Source: GWA2-66-18 sp964537395 (GTDB taxonomy: Bacteria; Elusimicrobiota; Elusimicrobia; UBA1565; UBA9628). From it: a DNA stretch of 64,000 bases. A model generated the notes under the pieces. That model had not been told where the DNA came from. It searched no databases and saw only the letters and a program-made list of their open reading frames with translations. The stretch's first letter is position 1. Each line of letters starts with the position of its first letter. The stretch is taken from assembly GCA_964537395.1 (NCBI GenBank), contig CAZIBN010000005.1, positions 1 through 64,000 of the forward strand, in the 5' to 3' direction. This document shows positions 7,299-18,648 of this stretch, one piece after another. The translations under genes were made by a program, and so were the position numbers.

Positions 7299-8399
7299 TC
7301 ACCTCTGCAGGGACTGCCAAAGACCGTAGGCTCCGACCATGGCCAGGGCCGTGGCGGTCAGGCGCGCGCGCCGGGCGAACAGCTCGTCGACGCGCGATTC
7401 GGAGACATCGGCGAGACGCCGGTATTCGGCGCGGACGCCGGTCCAGACGACAGCCAGGAGCGCGGCGCCCATGAACAGCGCGCCGGCGAGGGCGGACGGG
7501 CGCGCGAACGCGGCATGGGGGAGAAGCGGTGCGGCGGCGCCGCACCAGGCGAGGCCGAGGGCGGCGCCGGCCAGGAGGCTCATGAATCCGGAACCGTGAC
7601 GACGCCCGACCATGAGAGACGCTCCGAGGGTCGCGGCCCAGATCGCCCAGGCCGGGGCATTGAAGAATTCGCCCAGCGCGAATCCCGCCGCGGCCGACGC
7701 GAGCAGCATCGCGATGGCCGAGCGGTTCGGGGGCTTGGCTCCGAGGCACAGCGCGATCGCGAGCAGGGCCGGGAACCCTGCGGCCGCGCCGAACGCGGCT
7801 TGCGCTCCGCGCGTGAGGCTCTCCAGCGCCATCGCGAACGGGGTGCGGCGCGCCTCATCGGCGGAGGCGGTGAAGGAGGGGGCCTCGGTCGTGAGGGTGA
7901 AATTCAGACGGCGGCGGCCCGGAATGCTCAGGAAGGTCCGATAGCCGTCGTGGTAGGGGATCGGGCGGACCTTGACCTCGCTCTCAACCTCCTTGCGGTA
8001 GTCCGAGTAGAAGTCCGCCGTGCCTGTTATGGAAGACGCGCTCGCGGGAGGGTAAACGAGCCGGAGGAAAAAGGTGCCTTCCTCGTTGACCTGCCATGGG
8101 AACTGGCGGTAGCGGGCCTCGGCCAGCTTGCCGATGAGCGGCTTGCCGTCCGAGGCCAGACGGAAATGTGCGTTGGTGTAACTCTCGACGCGCGCGAGCG
8201 TCTCCGCGGGCCAATCGCGCGGCGGCATCGGGTGGAGGCCGGCGACCTCCTCGATCCAGACGATCGAATCCGCCCGGATGTCGACGACGACGCGGTCGGG
8301 CTCGACGCGGAGCGTCGCCCAGACGGGGCGCACGGGGTAGGCGGTGTGTTGGGCTGAAGCGCTCAAGGCCGCGCAGACGAGCCAAGCGAGAATCGCCAT
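7299..8399 (-). CDS. exported/membrane protein with soluble N-domain and six-helix C-domain
   Basis: This 366-residue protein begins with a signal peptide (residues 1-16, ASAQ). A soluble domain of about 170 residues with beta-type character follows (for example RVEPDRVVVDIRADS), and then about six hydrophobic helices in the C-terminal half (from about residue 195). The architecture resembles HupE/UreJ-like membrane proteins preceded by a periplasmic domain; that comparison is tentative. It is the first gene of a leftward operon with the ABC ATPase, permease and TPR protein. A TAAAAT hexamer lies 9 nt before the ATG. Confidence 0.6.
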   Translation of the reverse strand: MAILAWLVCAALSASAQHTAYPVRPVWATLRVEPDRVVVDIRADSIVWIEEVAGLHPMPPRDWPAETLARVESYTNAHFRLASDGKPLIGKLAEARYRQFPWQVNEEGTFFLRLVYPPASASSITGTADFYSDYRKEVESEVKVRPIPYHDGYRTFLSIPGRRRLNFTLTTEAPSFTASADEARRTPFAMALESLTRGAQAAFGAAAGFPALLAIALCLGAKPPNRSAIAMLLASAAAGFALGEFFNAPAWAIWAATLGASLMVGRRHGSGFMSLLAGAALGLAWCGAAAPLLPHAAFARPSALAGALFMGAALLAVVWTGVRAEYRRLADVSESRVDELFARRARLTATALAMVGAYGLWQSLQR

Positions 8400-8427
8400 A
8401 CTGGGCCGATTTTACGACATTTGAAAT

Positions 8428-8490
8428 GGGGTCAGGCCTTCTGATCTTGCGATTCGTCGGAGGAATCGCAAGATCAGAAGGCCTGACCCC
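8428..8490. repeat. perfect 28-bp inverted repeat (GTCAGGCCT family), copy 1
   Basis: Two perfect 28-nt arms (8428-8455 and 8463-8490) surround a 7-nt loop. The outer 12 nt, GGGGTCAGGCCT, match the outer ends of the element at 19784-19850 in 11 of 12 positions, while the inner stem sequence differs. It lies directly after the stop codon of the leftward ZIP gene and could fold into a stable hairpin in RNA. It resembles a REP or miniature transposon unit. Confidence 0.85.
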
Positions 8491-9213
8491 TTAGATCAGC
8501 CGGCGCATGAGGAGCATCGCGGCCAGGCCGGCGCTGAAGCTGGCCAGGGATGAGAGGCCGCCCTGCTCGCGGTGATGCAGGCGGGGGAGGACCTCGGCGG
8601 CGGCGACGTAGATGAAGGAGCCGCCCGCGAAGGCGAGCAGGAGAGCGAACGCCCAGGGCTCGAGGCGCGCGGCGACGATGCTGCTCGACAGGGCGCCGAT
8701 GGGCGTGGCGAGTGCCACCACGGCGAGGGCCGCTCGGCGCAGGCCGGCGGAGCCGCCGCCCATCATGGTCGAGATCGTGAAGCCGTCCGCGAGCTTGTGC
8801 AGGATGGTGGCCGCGCCGACGGCGATGAGGACCGGCGTGCCGGCATAGGCGGACGCGCCGAGGTTCACGCCGTCGAAGAACGAATGCAGGAACAGGCCGG
8901 CGACCGCGGCCTTGCCCAGCGGATGGGCGTGGCAATCCTCGGAGGCCTCATGGCAGGGATCGAGCGGGGCGATGTTCTCCGCCGCGTAGCAGAACACGAA
9001 GGCCGCCAGCGCGCCCCAGCCCGCGTAGCCCGGGGCCATGCTCCAGGCCTCCGGCAGGACGTCGCCGAAGGCGACGGCGATGAGGATGCCTGAGCGGAAC
9101 GCCTGAACGCGCCAGAGCCCGGCCCGTGCCACGACCCTATCCACGACGGGGGCGGCGCCGCCGGCGACCGTGGCCGCGATGGACAGCACGAGGATGACGC
9201 CGAGGATGATCAT
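8491..9213 (-). CDS. ZIP-family metal transporter
   Basis: This 240-residue membrane protein has about eight hydrophobic helices. It carries the two ZIP metal-site motifs: HSFFDGVNLG in helix IV and HKLADGFTIS in helix V. A His/Cys/Asp-rich loop, DPCHEASEDCHAHP, precedes them, as in many ZIP proteins. ZIP proteins import Zn2+, Fe2+ or other divalent cations into the cytoplasm. Its start overlaps the znuB stop (ATGA), so it belongs to the zinc-uptake operon and zinc is the likely substrate. Confidence 0.85.
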   Translation of the reverse strand: MIILGVILVLSIAATVAGGAAPVVDRVVARAGLWRVQAFRSGILIAVAFGDVLPEAWSMAPGYAGWGALAAFVFCYAAENIAPLDPCHEASEDCHAHPLGKAAVAGLFLHSFFDGVNLGASAYAGTPVLIAVGAATILHKLADGFTISTMMGGGSAGLRRAALAVVALATPIGALSSSIVAARLEPWAFALLLAFAGGSFIYVAAAEVLPRLHHREQGGLSSLASFSAGLAAMLLMRRLI

Positions 9214-10079
9214 AAGGTTTTAGGCGCGATTAACCGCGCGGCCGTGGAGAAGGCGTAGACGCCGCAAGCGATGCAGATGACGACCGGCCCGAGAGGCAGA
9301 TCGTATGTGTATGAGATATAGAATCCCGCGAAGGCGCTCAAGCCCCCGAACGCCGAGGCCAGCATCGAGAAGGACGTCATGCCTCGGGCCCAAGGCAGGG
9401 CGGCGAGCGGGGGGATGACGAGAAAGCCGAAGATCACCAGCGGCCCGACCGTCATCACGCCCAGCGAGATGGCCACGCCGATGATCAGATACAGCAGGAG
9501 GTCCCAGGCGAGGACGTTGCGCCCCAAGGTCACGGCCATATCCCGGTCGTAGGAAATAAAGGTGAACTCTCGCTGGAAGAGGAGCATGCAGGCGGCGAGC
9601 ACGCCGAAGATATTCAGCATCGCGTGGAAGTCCGACTCGGAGATCGAGACGATCTCGCCCTTGAGCAGGCCGAGCATCTCGGTCTCGCCGGCGGCGTTGA
9701 AGGCCACGAAGAGGATCGACGCGGCCCAGGCGAGGGCGTATAAGGCGCCGATGCGGCCCTCGGACAGGCCGGCCCCGCGGCGTTCGCGCCAGGCCAGGGC
9801 CAGGATCGTGCCCACGGTGAAGACGAGCGCGCCGACGATGGCCAGATGCCGTTCTTGGCTCTCGTTGCCGGCCAGGAAGTTCATGCCGAGGCCCTGAAGC
9901 ATGAAGGCGAAGGCGATGCCGGACGCGGAGACCTGGGGGAGGGCCACGCCCCAGAACACGAGCCGTCTCAGGACAAGGTAGACGCCGACGAGCGGGCAGA
10001 CGAAGCCGACGACGACGCTGCCCCACAGCGCGTGGTGAAGCAGGAAGTCGGGCTTCAGCATCTCGAGGAGCAAGGTCAT
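9210..10079 (-). CDS. znuB: zinc ABC transporter permease
   Basis: The 289-residue integral membrane protein is of the ABC-3 family. It has the LRRLVFWGVALPQVSASGIA region typical of ZnuB/MntB, in which the family usually reads alanine/leucine-rich ...SHAAFPGIALG, and about eight to nine helices. It is the membrane channel for zinc or manganese imported by the ZnuABC system. It overlaps znuC upstream (ATGA) and the ZIP gene downstream (ATGA). Metal specificity is inferred from the adjacent Fur/Zur-type regulator and outer-membrane gene. Confidence 0.85.
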   Translation of the reverse strand: MTLLLEMLKPDFLLHHALWGSVVVGFVCPLVGVYLVLRRLVFWGVALPQVSASGIAFAFMLQGLGMNFLAGNESQERHLAIVGALVFTVGTILALAWRERRGAGLSEGRIGALYALAWAASILFVAFNAAGETEMLGLLKGEIVSISESDFHAMLNIFGVLAACMLLFQREFTFISYDRDMAVTLGRNVLAWDLLLYLIIGVAISLGVMTVGPLVIFGFLVIPPLAALPWARGMTSFSMLASAFGGLSAFAGFYISYTYDLPLGPVVICIACGVYAFSTAARLIAPKTL

Positions 10080-10789
10080 AGCTCGGACCTGAAGACCTCG
10101 CTGATCTTCCCGGAGGCGAACATCTCTTTGGACGGGCCCGTCGTCACGCGGCCCTCGTCGACCCAGGCGACATCGGTGAACAGGCCCTTTTCGGCGCTGA
10201 CGCGGTGGCTGACCATGAGGATGGTGAGCTTGTGCCGTTCCTTCAAATCCTTGAGGAGCGTGAGCAGGGACTGCTGGGTCGTGATGTCGATGCCGGCCAG
10301 GGGTTCGTCGAGCACGAGGATCTCCGGTTCGGCGGCGAGCGCGCGGGCGATGAGCACGCGCTGCTTCTGGCCACCCGACAGGTCGCTCAGGCGACGCTCA
10401 GCCAGAGAGGTCGCGCCGCAGTCGGCCAGGCAGCGGCTGACGATGTCGTCGTGGCCGGCGCCGCGCAGGCGCTCAAGAAGATCGAGCTTGCGGTAGGTCC
10501 CCATCGCCGTCACGGCGCGGGCCGACAGCGGATAAAGCGGATCCAGCCGCTCTTTCTGCGGCACGTACCCGAATCTTCGGCCGCTCCCGCTGAGATCACC
10601 GCGAAGGCGCGGGATGAGCCCGAGCATGGTCTTGAGGATGGTGGTCTTGCCGGAGCCGTTGTGGCCGAGGATGCCCCAGAATGAGCCCGGCAGGATGTCG
10701 AGGTCCACCTTCGTCAGGATGGGAGTCTTGCCGTAGCCGAGCGAGGCGTTCTTGAAGCGGATCAGGGGCTCGACGGCGGAGGCCTTCAT
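10076..10789 (-). CDS. znuC: zinc ABC transporter ATPase
   Basis: The 237-residue ATPase has Walker A GHNGSGKTT, signature LSGGQKQRVLIARAL, Walker B ILVLDEPLAGID and H-switch MVSHRVS. The Q-loop region GYVPQKERLDPLYP is typical of the ZnuC/MntA family. The ATG at 10789 overlaps the znuA stop codon (ATGA); a longer in-frame reading upstream lies antisense-like within znuA and lacks any protein features. It energises uptake through ZnuB. Confidence 0.88.
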   Translation of the reverse strand: MKASAVEPLIRFKNASLGYGKTPILTKVDLDILPGSFWGILGHNGSGKTTILKTMLGLIPRLRGDLSGSGRRFGYVPQKERLDPLYPLSARAVTAMGTYRKLDLLERLRGAGHDDIVSRCLADCGATSLAERRLSDLSGGQKQRVLIARALAAEPEILVLDEPLAGIDITTQQSLLTLLKDLKERHKLTILMVSHRVSAEKGLFTDVAWVDEGRVTTGPSKEMFASGKISEVFRSEL

Positions 10790-11709
10790 CTGGCGGCGGC
10801 CTTGAGGAGATTCGTGAGGTTGGTCTCGGAGAGCTTGATGAAGGTCTCCGTGCCCGGCAGGGAGTTGGCCATCGTGCCGATGACGGCGACCTTGGCGCCG
10901 GTCTGCTCGGCGAGCCAGGCGGGGGTCTTGGCGTCGTACTGCTGCTCGCGCACGATGAGCGAGACCTTCTGCTCCTTCATCTTCCTGACGAGCTCGGCCA
11001 GATGCGTCGGCGTCGGCGCGATGCCGGGCTTGAGCTCGATCGTGTCCACGAACTCGATGCCTGTGAACGCGCCAAGGTAGGGGATGTCCCGGTGGTAGGA
11101 GATCGCCTTGACCCCTTTCAGCGGCGCCGCCAGCACCTTCCACTCGGCGATCTTGGCCTCGAGCTCGGTTAGATACGCCTTCAAGTTGCGCTCGTAGTCC
11201 GCGGCGCGGGCCGGGTCGAGGCGGGTCAGCCCCGCGGCGATGTTCCGCGCGATGACCCGGCCGTTCTCGGGATTCAGATTATAATGCGGATTGCCCTGAG
11301 GGTGGATGTCGCCCTGGGCGCGGCTCAAGCTGGCCGGCTTATCAAGAAGATGCACCCCGGAGGAGCAGTCGATGCAGCCCGTCCCCTGGCAGTTGGACGT
11401 ATCCGGATCGGTGCGCATCTTGAGATTTTGCGCCACGTCGAGCAGGCCGGGAAGGAAGGCGTGCTCCACGGTGAGTCCGAGGTAGACGAGCGCGTCGGCG
11501 CGGTTGAGCTTCGTGACGAAGCTCGGCTTCATGACCACCTGATGGATGTCCTCCTTGCCGCGCGCCAAGCCGTCCACGGTCACTAAGCCGGCGCCGACGC
11601 GCGAGACGATGTCGACGAGCTCGGGGATCGTGGCGACGACGCGGAGCTTGGCGGCCTCGGCGGGCGAGGCCGGGAGGAGTAGGAGCGCGGCGGCGAGCAG
11701 GAGCCTCAT
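10786..11709 (-). CDS. znuA: periplasmic zinc-binding protein of the ABC importer
   Basis: This is a 307-residue TroA/ZnuA-type solute-binding protein with a signal peptide (MRLLLAAALLLLPASPAEA). Candidate metal ligands are the histidines in LTVEHAFL, GNPHYNLNP and SYHRDIPYLG and an acidic residue in EQQYDAK. The usual His-rich loop is absent; instead there is a loop with three cysteines, NCQGTGCIDCSS, near residue 120, which may be a redox- or metal-sensing variation. The ATG at 11709 overlaps the stop of the upstream outer-membrane protein gene (ATGA), so the whole locus is one operon. Confidence 0.87.
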   Translation of the reverse strand: MRLLLAAALLLLPASPAEAAKLRVVATIPELVDIVSRVGAGLVTVDGLARGKEDIHQVVMKPSFVTKLNRADALVYLGLTVEHAFLPGLLDVAQNLKMRTDPDTSNCQGTGCIDCSSGVHLLDKPASLSRAQGDIHPQGNPHYNLNPENGRVIARNIAAGLTRLDPARAADYERNLKAYLTELEAKIAEWKVLAAPLKGVKAISYHRDIPYLGAFTGIEFVDTIELKPGIAPTPTHLAELVRKMKEQKVSLIVREQQYDAKTPAWLAEQTGAKVAVIGTMANSLPGTETFIKLSETNLTNLLKAAAR

Positions 11710-12872
11710 CGGTCGCGGAAGCCGTGGACGTGCCGGCCGAACACCGCGGTCCATTGCAGCCCGACGGTGTTATTGCCGAGCCCCGTTGGACGGTTGTCCG
11801 TCGTGCGGGCAAAAGTCAGCCGTAGGCGTTGGAACGGCGTCACGTCGCACGTGACGAAGCCCGTGAACGTTCGGGTCAAGGTCCTTGCCGTGTCAAGGTC
11901 CTCGGTCAGATCGACCATGACGCCGGGCCGCCATCTCCGGCCGAGCTTGAACTGGATATAAGAGAAGCCCGCGTAGGCGCGGACTCGGTCGGTCGGAAGG
12001 TTGGTGGCGGTATCGAAGCGCCTCTCGTTGTTCTGCATGACTTCCGTGCCCCAGACCGCACCCTTATATAGCCCGCCGGCGGTGGGCTGCCAGCGGTAGA
12101 TCATATCCACGCCGGCGAGGCTTCGCCATGTGTTCCATCTCGTCTGGGTGTTGGGCGCGGCGGTTTCGGTGACGAAGCGCTTCGGGGTCCACGCCTCGCT
12201 GACTCCCAGCTCCACGCTGTGGTCGTCGCCGAGGTCGGCGTACGCGGCCAGCCTTCCGAGGTAGGTGAAGTTGTCCATCGGCCGCGCAGTGGCGTTGGCG
12301 ACGCGGGCGTTCTCCCCGCCGATCTTGTTGTAGACGCCGCCGGTCGCGGTCAGGTAGAAGGGGGTGGGGAATAGATAGGAGACCTCCACGCCGTCGGCCT
12401 GGGTCTCGCCGCCGATATAGGTGTCGAGCGAGCGCGGCCGGTCGATGACGGGCAGCTCGTGGTTGTGAAAGTGGGCCAGGCGGCCGAAGGAGGCGAACAT
12501 GCGCCCGCCCGTGACGGTCAGGTTGTAGGGCAGCGCGGTCGTCTGCATCGCCGCCTCCTCGATCCCGACCCCGCCCCGGGAGCCCACGATGATGGCCCAG
12601 GCCTTGAGAAAGGGGTCGACGGGTGCCGAGACGTTGAGCTCGGCGGCGCGGAAGTTGAAGTTGGACGCTCCGTTGGTGTGGCCGAAGGATGTGTCGAGGG
12701 CGAGGCCGATCGCGGGATTGAAGGCCGACAGCGACGTCTGCGCCGGAGCGCCCTCGAGCTTGCCCAGCCGGTCTTCGAGAGACTTGATCCGGGCCTCGGC
12801 GGACGGGGCGGGCTCTTCGGCCTTGGCGGCGGCCGTCCACGAGAAGAGCGCGATGATCAGGAAAAGCTTCAT
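11706..12872 (-). CDS. zinc-locus outer-membrane beta-barrel protein
   Basis: The 388-residue protein has a signal peptide (MKLFLIIALFSWTAAAKA) and a short coiled-coil segment (SAEARIKSLEDRLGKLEG). About 330 residues of alternating polar/aromatic strands follow, with the C-terminus typical of a barrel rather than an enzyme. It is the first gene of the znuABC-ZIP operon and is preceded by an operator-like palindrome, so I infer an outer-membrane protein induced in zinc limitation that lets metal or a metal complex into the periplasm. It is not a TonB-dependent receptor, since no plug or TonB box is visible. Confidence 0.65.
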   Translation of the reverse strand: MKLFLIIALFSWTAAAKAEEPAPSAEARIKSLEDRLGKLEGAPAQTSLSAFNPAIGLALDTSFGHTNGASNFNFRAAELNVSAPVDPFLKAWAIIVGSRGGVGIEEAAMQTTALPYNLTVTGGRMFASFGRLAHFHNHELPVIDRPRSLDTYIGGETQADGVEVSYLFPTPFYLTATGGVYNKIGGENARVANATARPMDNFTYLGRLAAYADLGDDHSVELGVSEAWTPKRFVTETAAPNTQTRWNTWRSLAGVDMIYRWQPTAGGLYKGAVWGTEVMQNNERRFDTATNLPTDRVRAYAGFSYIQFKLGRRWRPGVMVDLTEDLDTARTLTRTFTGFVTCDVTPFQRLRLTFARTTDNRPTGLGNNTVGLQWTAVFGRHVHGFRDR

Positions 12873-12879
12873 GTTGATA

Positions 12880-12897
12880 ATGATAATACAATATCAT
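12880..12897. promoter_or_regulatory. Fur/Zur-type operator in the divergent zinc-locus promoter
   Basis: An 18-bp perfect inverted repeat, ATGATA-N6-TATCAT, lies in the 59-bp space between the divergent outer-membrane gene and fur/zur, within an AT-rich stretch containing GATAATGATAAT. On the minus strand it overlaps the TATCAT -10 that lies 7 nt before the outer-membrane gene ATG, so bound repressor would block that promoter. Confidence 0.7.
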
Positions 12898-12931
12898 ATC
12901 AGCGTCAAGCGGCTTTTGCTATCATCGCCCT

Positions 12932-13309
12932 ATGCAGCGCGACACCAGCCAGCGGCGGGCCATCCGCCGCGCGCTCGAGGACGCGGGCCGCCCGCTCGGC
13001 GCGCTCGAGGTCCTCGAGGCGTCGAAGGGCTTCGCTCCCGGCCTCGGCATCGCTACGGTGTACCGCAACATCAAGGCCCTGCTCAAAGAGGGGGACATCT
13101 CCGAGGTGGCGCTTCCCGGCGAGCCGCCACGCTACGAGGCGGCGGGCAAGGACCATCATCATCATTTCCGCTGCGAGCGCTGCGAGAAGGTCTACGAGTT
13201 GGGTGGTGCGTGCCTTCCCGATCTCAAAAGCGCTCTGCCGCGCGGCTTTCGCGTGACCTCGCACGAGGTCCTGGTCCACGGCATCTGCGCCGCCTGCTCT
13301 AGAAAATGA
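12932..13309 (+). CDS. Fur-family metalloregulator, probable Zur
   Basis: The 125-residue regulator has a winged-helix N-terminal domain (LGIATVYRNIKALLKEGDI is the recognition region) and a dimerisation domain. The latter has a DHHHHFRCERCEKVYEL metal site and a second CXXC pair, CAAC, at the end, which together give the structural zinc site of Fur/Zur/PerR proteins. It is divergent from the zinc importer operon with an operator-like palindrome between, so zinc-dependent repression of that operon is the likely role. A TATCAT hexamer lies 6 nt before the ATG, implying a leaderless transcript. Its stop overlaps the next gene start (ATGA). Confidence 0.85.
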   Translation: MQRDTSQRRAIRRALEDAGRPLGALEVLEASKGFAPGLGIATVYRNIKALLKEGDISEVALPGEPPRYEAAGKDHHHHFRCERCEKVYELGGACLPDLKSALPRGFRVTSHEVLVHGICAACSRK

Positions 13310-13894
13310 ACATTCCCTGGGGCTTCGGCTCCCTCGATCGCGTCGCCTTCAGCCTGATCAACGGCCTGTGGACGCATCCGACCTTGGACGCGATCATGCC
13401 GGTGATCACGGACCTTCACAAGGTTCCGTGGTTCAAGTTCGGCTTAGCGCCCGTGGTCCTCGGCGTCTGGCTCTATAAAGGACGCAAAGGCGCCCTACGC
13501 GTGCTCGTCGTCGCCGCGATCGCGATGGGCGTCTGCGACCTTCTCGCCTACCGCGTCATCAAGCCCTGGGCCGCGCGTCCTCGCCCGGAGTACGCGGGCA
13601 TCGGCGCGATCGTGCGCAGCCCCGGGGGAGGAAAGATGGGCTTCCCCTCGAACCACGCGTCGAATGCCGGCGCCGCGGCCGCGGTGCTGTCCGTCGCGTA
13701 TCCGGCGGCGGGCTTCGTCTTCTGGAGCCTCGCGGGCCTCATCGCGTACAGCCGCGTGTACTGCGGCCAGCACTATCCCTTCGACGTGCTCGCGGGCCTG
13801 ATCCTCGGCGGCGTGCTGTCCTGGCCCTGGGCCATGCTGATGCTCGGCGGGGGAGCGGGCGGCGGGTCCGGCGGCGGCAAGAAGAAAAAGAAGC
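13306..13894 (+). CDS. PAP2-family phosphatase, 3' end in assembly gap
   Basis: At least 196 residues of a membrane phosphatase are present. The PAP2 catalytic motifs are seen as KPWAARPRP, PSNHASNAG and SRVYCGQHYPFDV, with five or six hydrophobic helices. Members hydrolyse lipid phosphates such as undecaprenyl diphosphate or phosphatidic acid in the inner membrane. The readable sequence ends in a Gly-rich then Lys-rich tail immediately before the N run, so the protein is probably nearly complete. It overlaps the fur/zur stop codon and may be cotranscribed, with no evident functional link. Confidence 0.8.
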
Positions 13895-13994
13895 NNNNNN
13901 NNNNNNNNNNNNNNNNNNNNNNNNNNNNNNNNNNNNNNNNNNNNNNNNNNNNNNNNNNNNNNNNNNNNNNNNNNNNNNNNNNNNNNNNNNNNNN
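13895..13994. other. assembly gap (100 N)
   Basis: One hundred N characters, a conventional scaffold gap of unknown true size. The 3' ends of the two convergent flanking genes lie in it. Confidence 0.99.
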
Positions 13995-14925
13995 AGGCGC
14001 TGGTGGGAAGGGCGGCGCCGCGGCTCTTATGCTCGTCGTCGCCGTGCTCGTGCTTGTGGCCGTCGGAGTAGCCGAGCTTCTTGACGAGCTTTTCGAGCGC
14101 ATCCTTCTCGCCGTTGGTCTCGACGACCTCGGAGAGATGCTCGAGGTAGGTGACCGCCTCGCCCAAGGCGATCTTGATCTTGTCATCAGGCTCGCGCAGC
14201 ATCCACATCTTGAGCGAGCCGTGCAAGGTCAGCATGCGCTCGCCGCTCGGATCCATCAGCTTGAGCCAGAGGTACTGGGTCTTGAAGGCGCTGATCTCGC
14301 CCGCGATCTCAGCCTCGGGCGTCAATGTGCCGGCCGCGCGGTCGAGGGAGTGCTGGGCCTCGTGCGTGACGGTCGCGTAGGTGAAGGCGTCGCCGACCAG
14401 TATGCCGAGGAGCTTCATACGGTCGTTGAGCTTGATCACTCCGCCGTCGAGGCGGTCGCGCATGTACTGGAAAATCCCCATCTGGTTGGGCGCGAGCTTG
14501 CCTTCGCTGTCGTAGCTGAGGCGCTTGTTGCCCTGGAGAGCGCGGGCCTGCGCGACGGTCGCCGTGAGCTCGGGAGGCGGCGGCTCCGTGTGGGTGCGCT
14601 TCCACAGGGCGATGCGGTTGTCGGCGGCTTCCTGCATGCCGTCGATCGAGCCGACCTTGCCGGTGACCGGCTCCCGGTCCATGCGGCGGTAATTGCCGGC
14701 GGCGACCACGAGCTGCTGATCGGGGAGCTTGTCGAAGAAGCCGTGAGCCCGGGTCTTGATGGAGACGTTGGAGACGGAGATGTCGGCGACGGCGTCGCGC
14801 AGGGCGTCGGCGCGGGCCTTCAAGGTGGCGGGATCGACGAACTCCTGGGCGGCGGGCGCGGGTTCGGGCTGATCCGCGAAGGCCGGAGCCGCGATGAGGA
14901 GGAATGCGAGAGCCAAAAGCGTCAT
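13995..14925 (-). CDS. exported HEXXH protein, putative metalloprotease, 3' end in gap
   Basis: The 310 visible residues start with a signal peptide (MTLLALAFLLIAAPAFA). The middle contains VTHEAQHSLDRAAG, a zinc-peptidase-like HEXXH motif, and the visible end is His-rich (DGHKHEHGDDEH), suggesting metal binding. No family name is evident. The gene is convergent with the PAP2 gene and its C-terminus is lost in the gap. The ATG at 14925 starts the signal peptide. Confidence 0.65.
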
Positions 14926-14982
14926 GTGATTAGTATAGAGGAAAACGCCCGTCGGTACGTGGGTCCCCGGGCCCATGTTCGC

Positions 14983-18196
<3,214 letters not shown>

Positions 18197-18219
<23 letters not shown>

Positions 18220-18648
18220 TGGGCATCGCTCCGCTCTTGGGGAAGCTCTCGAGGCCGTCGGCGATCGCGCACAGCGCGCCGAGCANNNNNNNNNNNNNNN
18301 NNNNNNNNNNNNNNNNNNNNNNNNNNNNNNNNNNNNNNNNNNNNNNNNNNNNNNNNNNNNNNNNNNNNNNNNNNNNNNNNNNNNNACGTCCTTGGGGCCG
18401 CACTCGACGCGCAGGCGCGTCTCGGCGTTAAGCCATGTCGTCACGGTGACGGTGCCCTCGAGGGACTCGATGGCCACTTTTCGGCCGTTCCAGCTTCCGC
18501 CCAGGCGCGGCGGATTCGCCTCGTATTCGAGGCCGAGGACCCCTTTCATGGCCGGCCATTGCAGCGCGGGCGTGTTGAGCTTGTGCTCGTGCCAGAAATA
18601 CCAGATGAACGGGGCGAGGCAGGCGAGGACTATGAGCAGCAGCATCAT
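18197..18648 (-). CDS. unknown membrane-anchored protein between carA and carB, crossing an assembly gap
   Basis: The start (ATG at 18648) overlaps the carA stop as ATGA. The first 87 residues have one N-terminal membrane helix (MMLLLIVLACLAPFIWYFW) and then a soluble domain (for example PRLGGSWNGRKVAIESLEG). The gene enters the 100-N gap at 18385. On the other side a coding-like segment, LGALCAIADGLESFPKSG, ends at a stop at 18197 inside the carB start region, and I infer that it is the C-terminus of the same protein; the true gap length decides this. It is not a known carbamoyl-phosphate synthase component. Confidence 0.55.
18286..18385. other. assembly gap (100 N)
   Basis: One hundred N characters inside the unknown gene between carA and carB; the real length is unknown. 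Confidence 0.99.
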
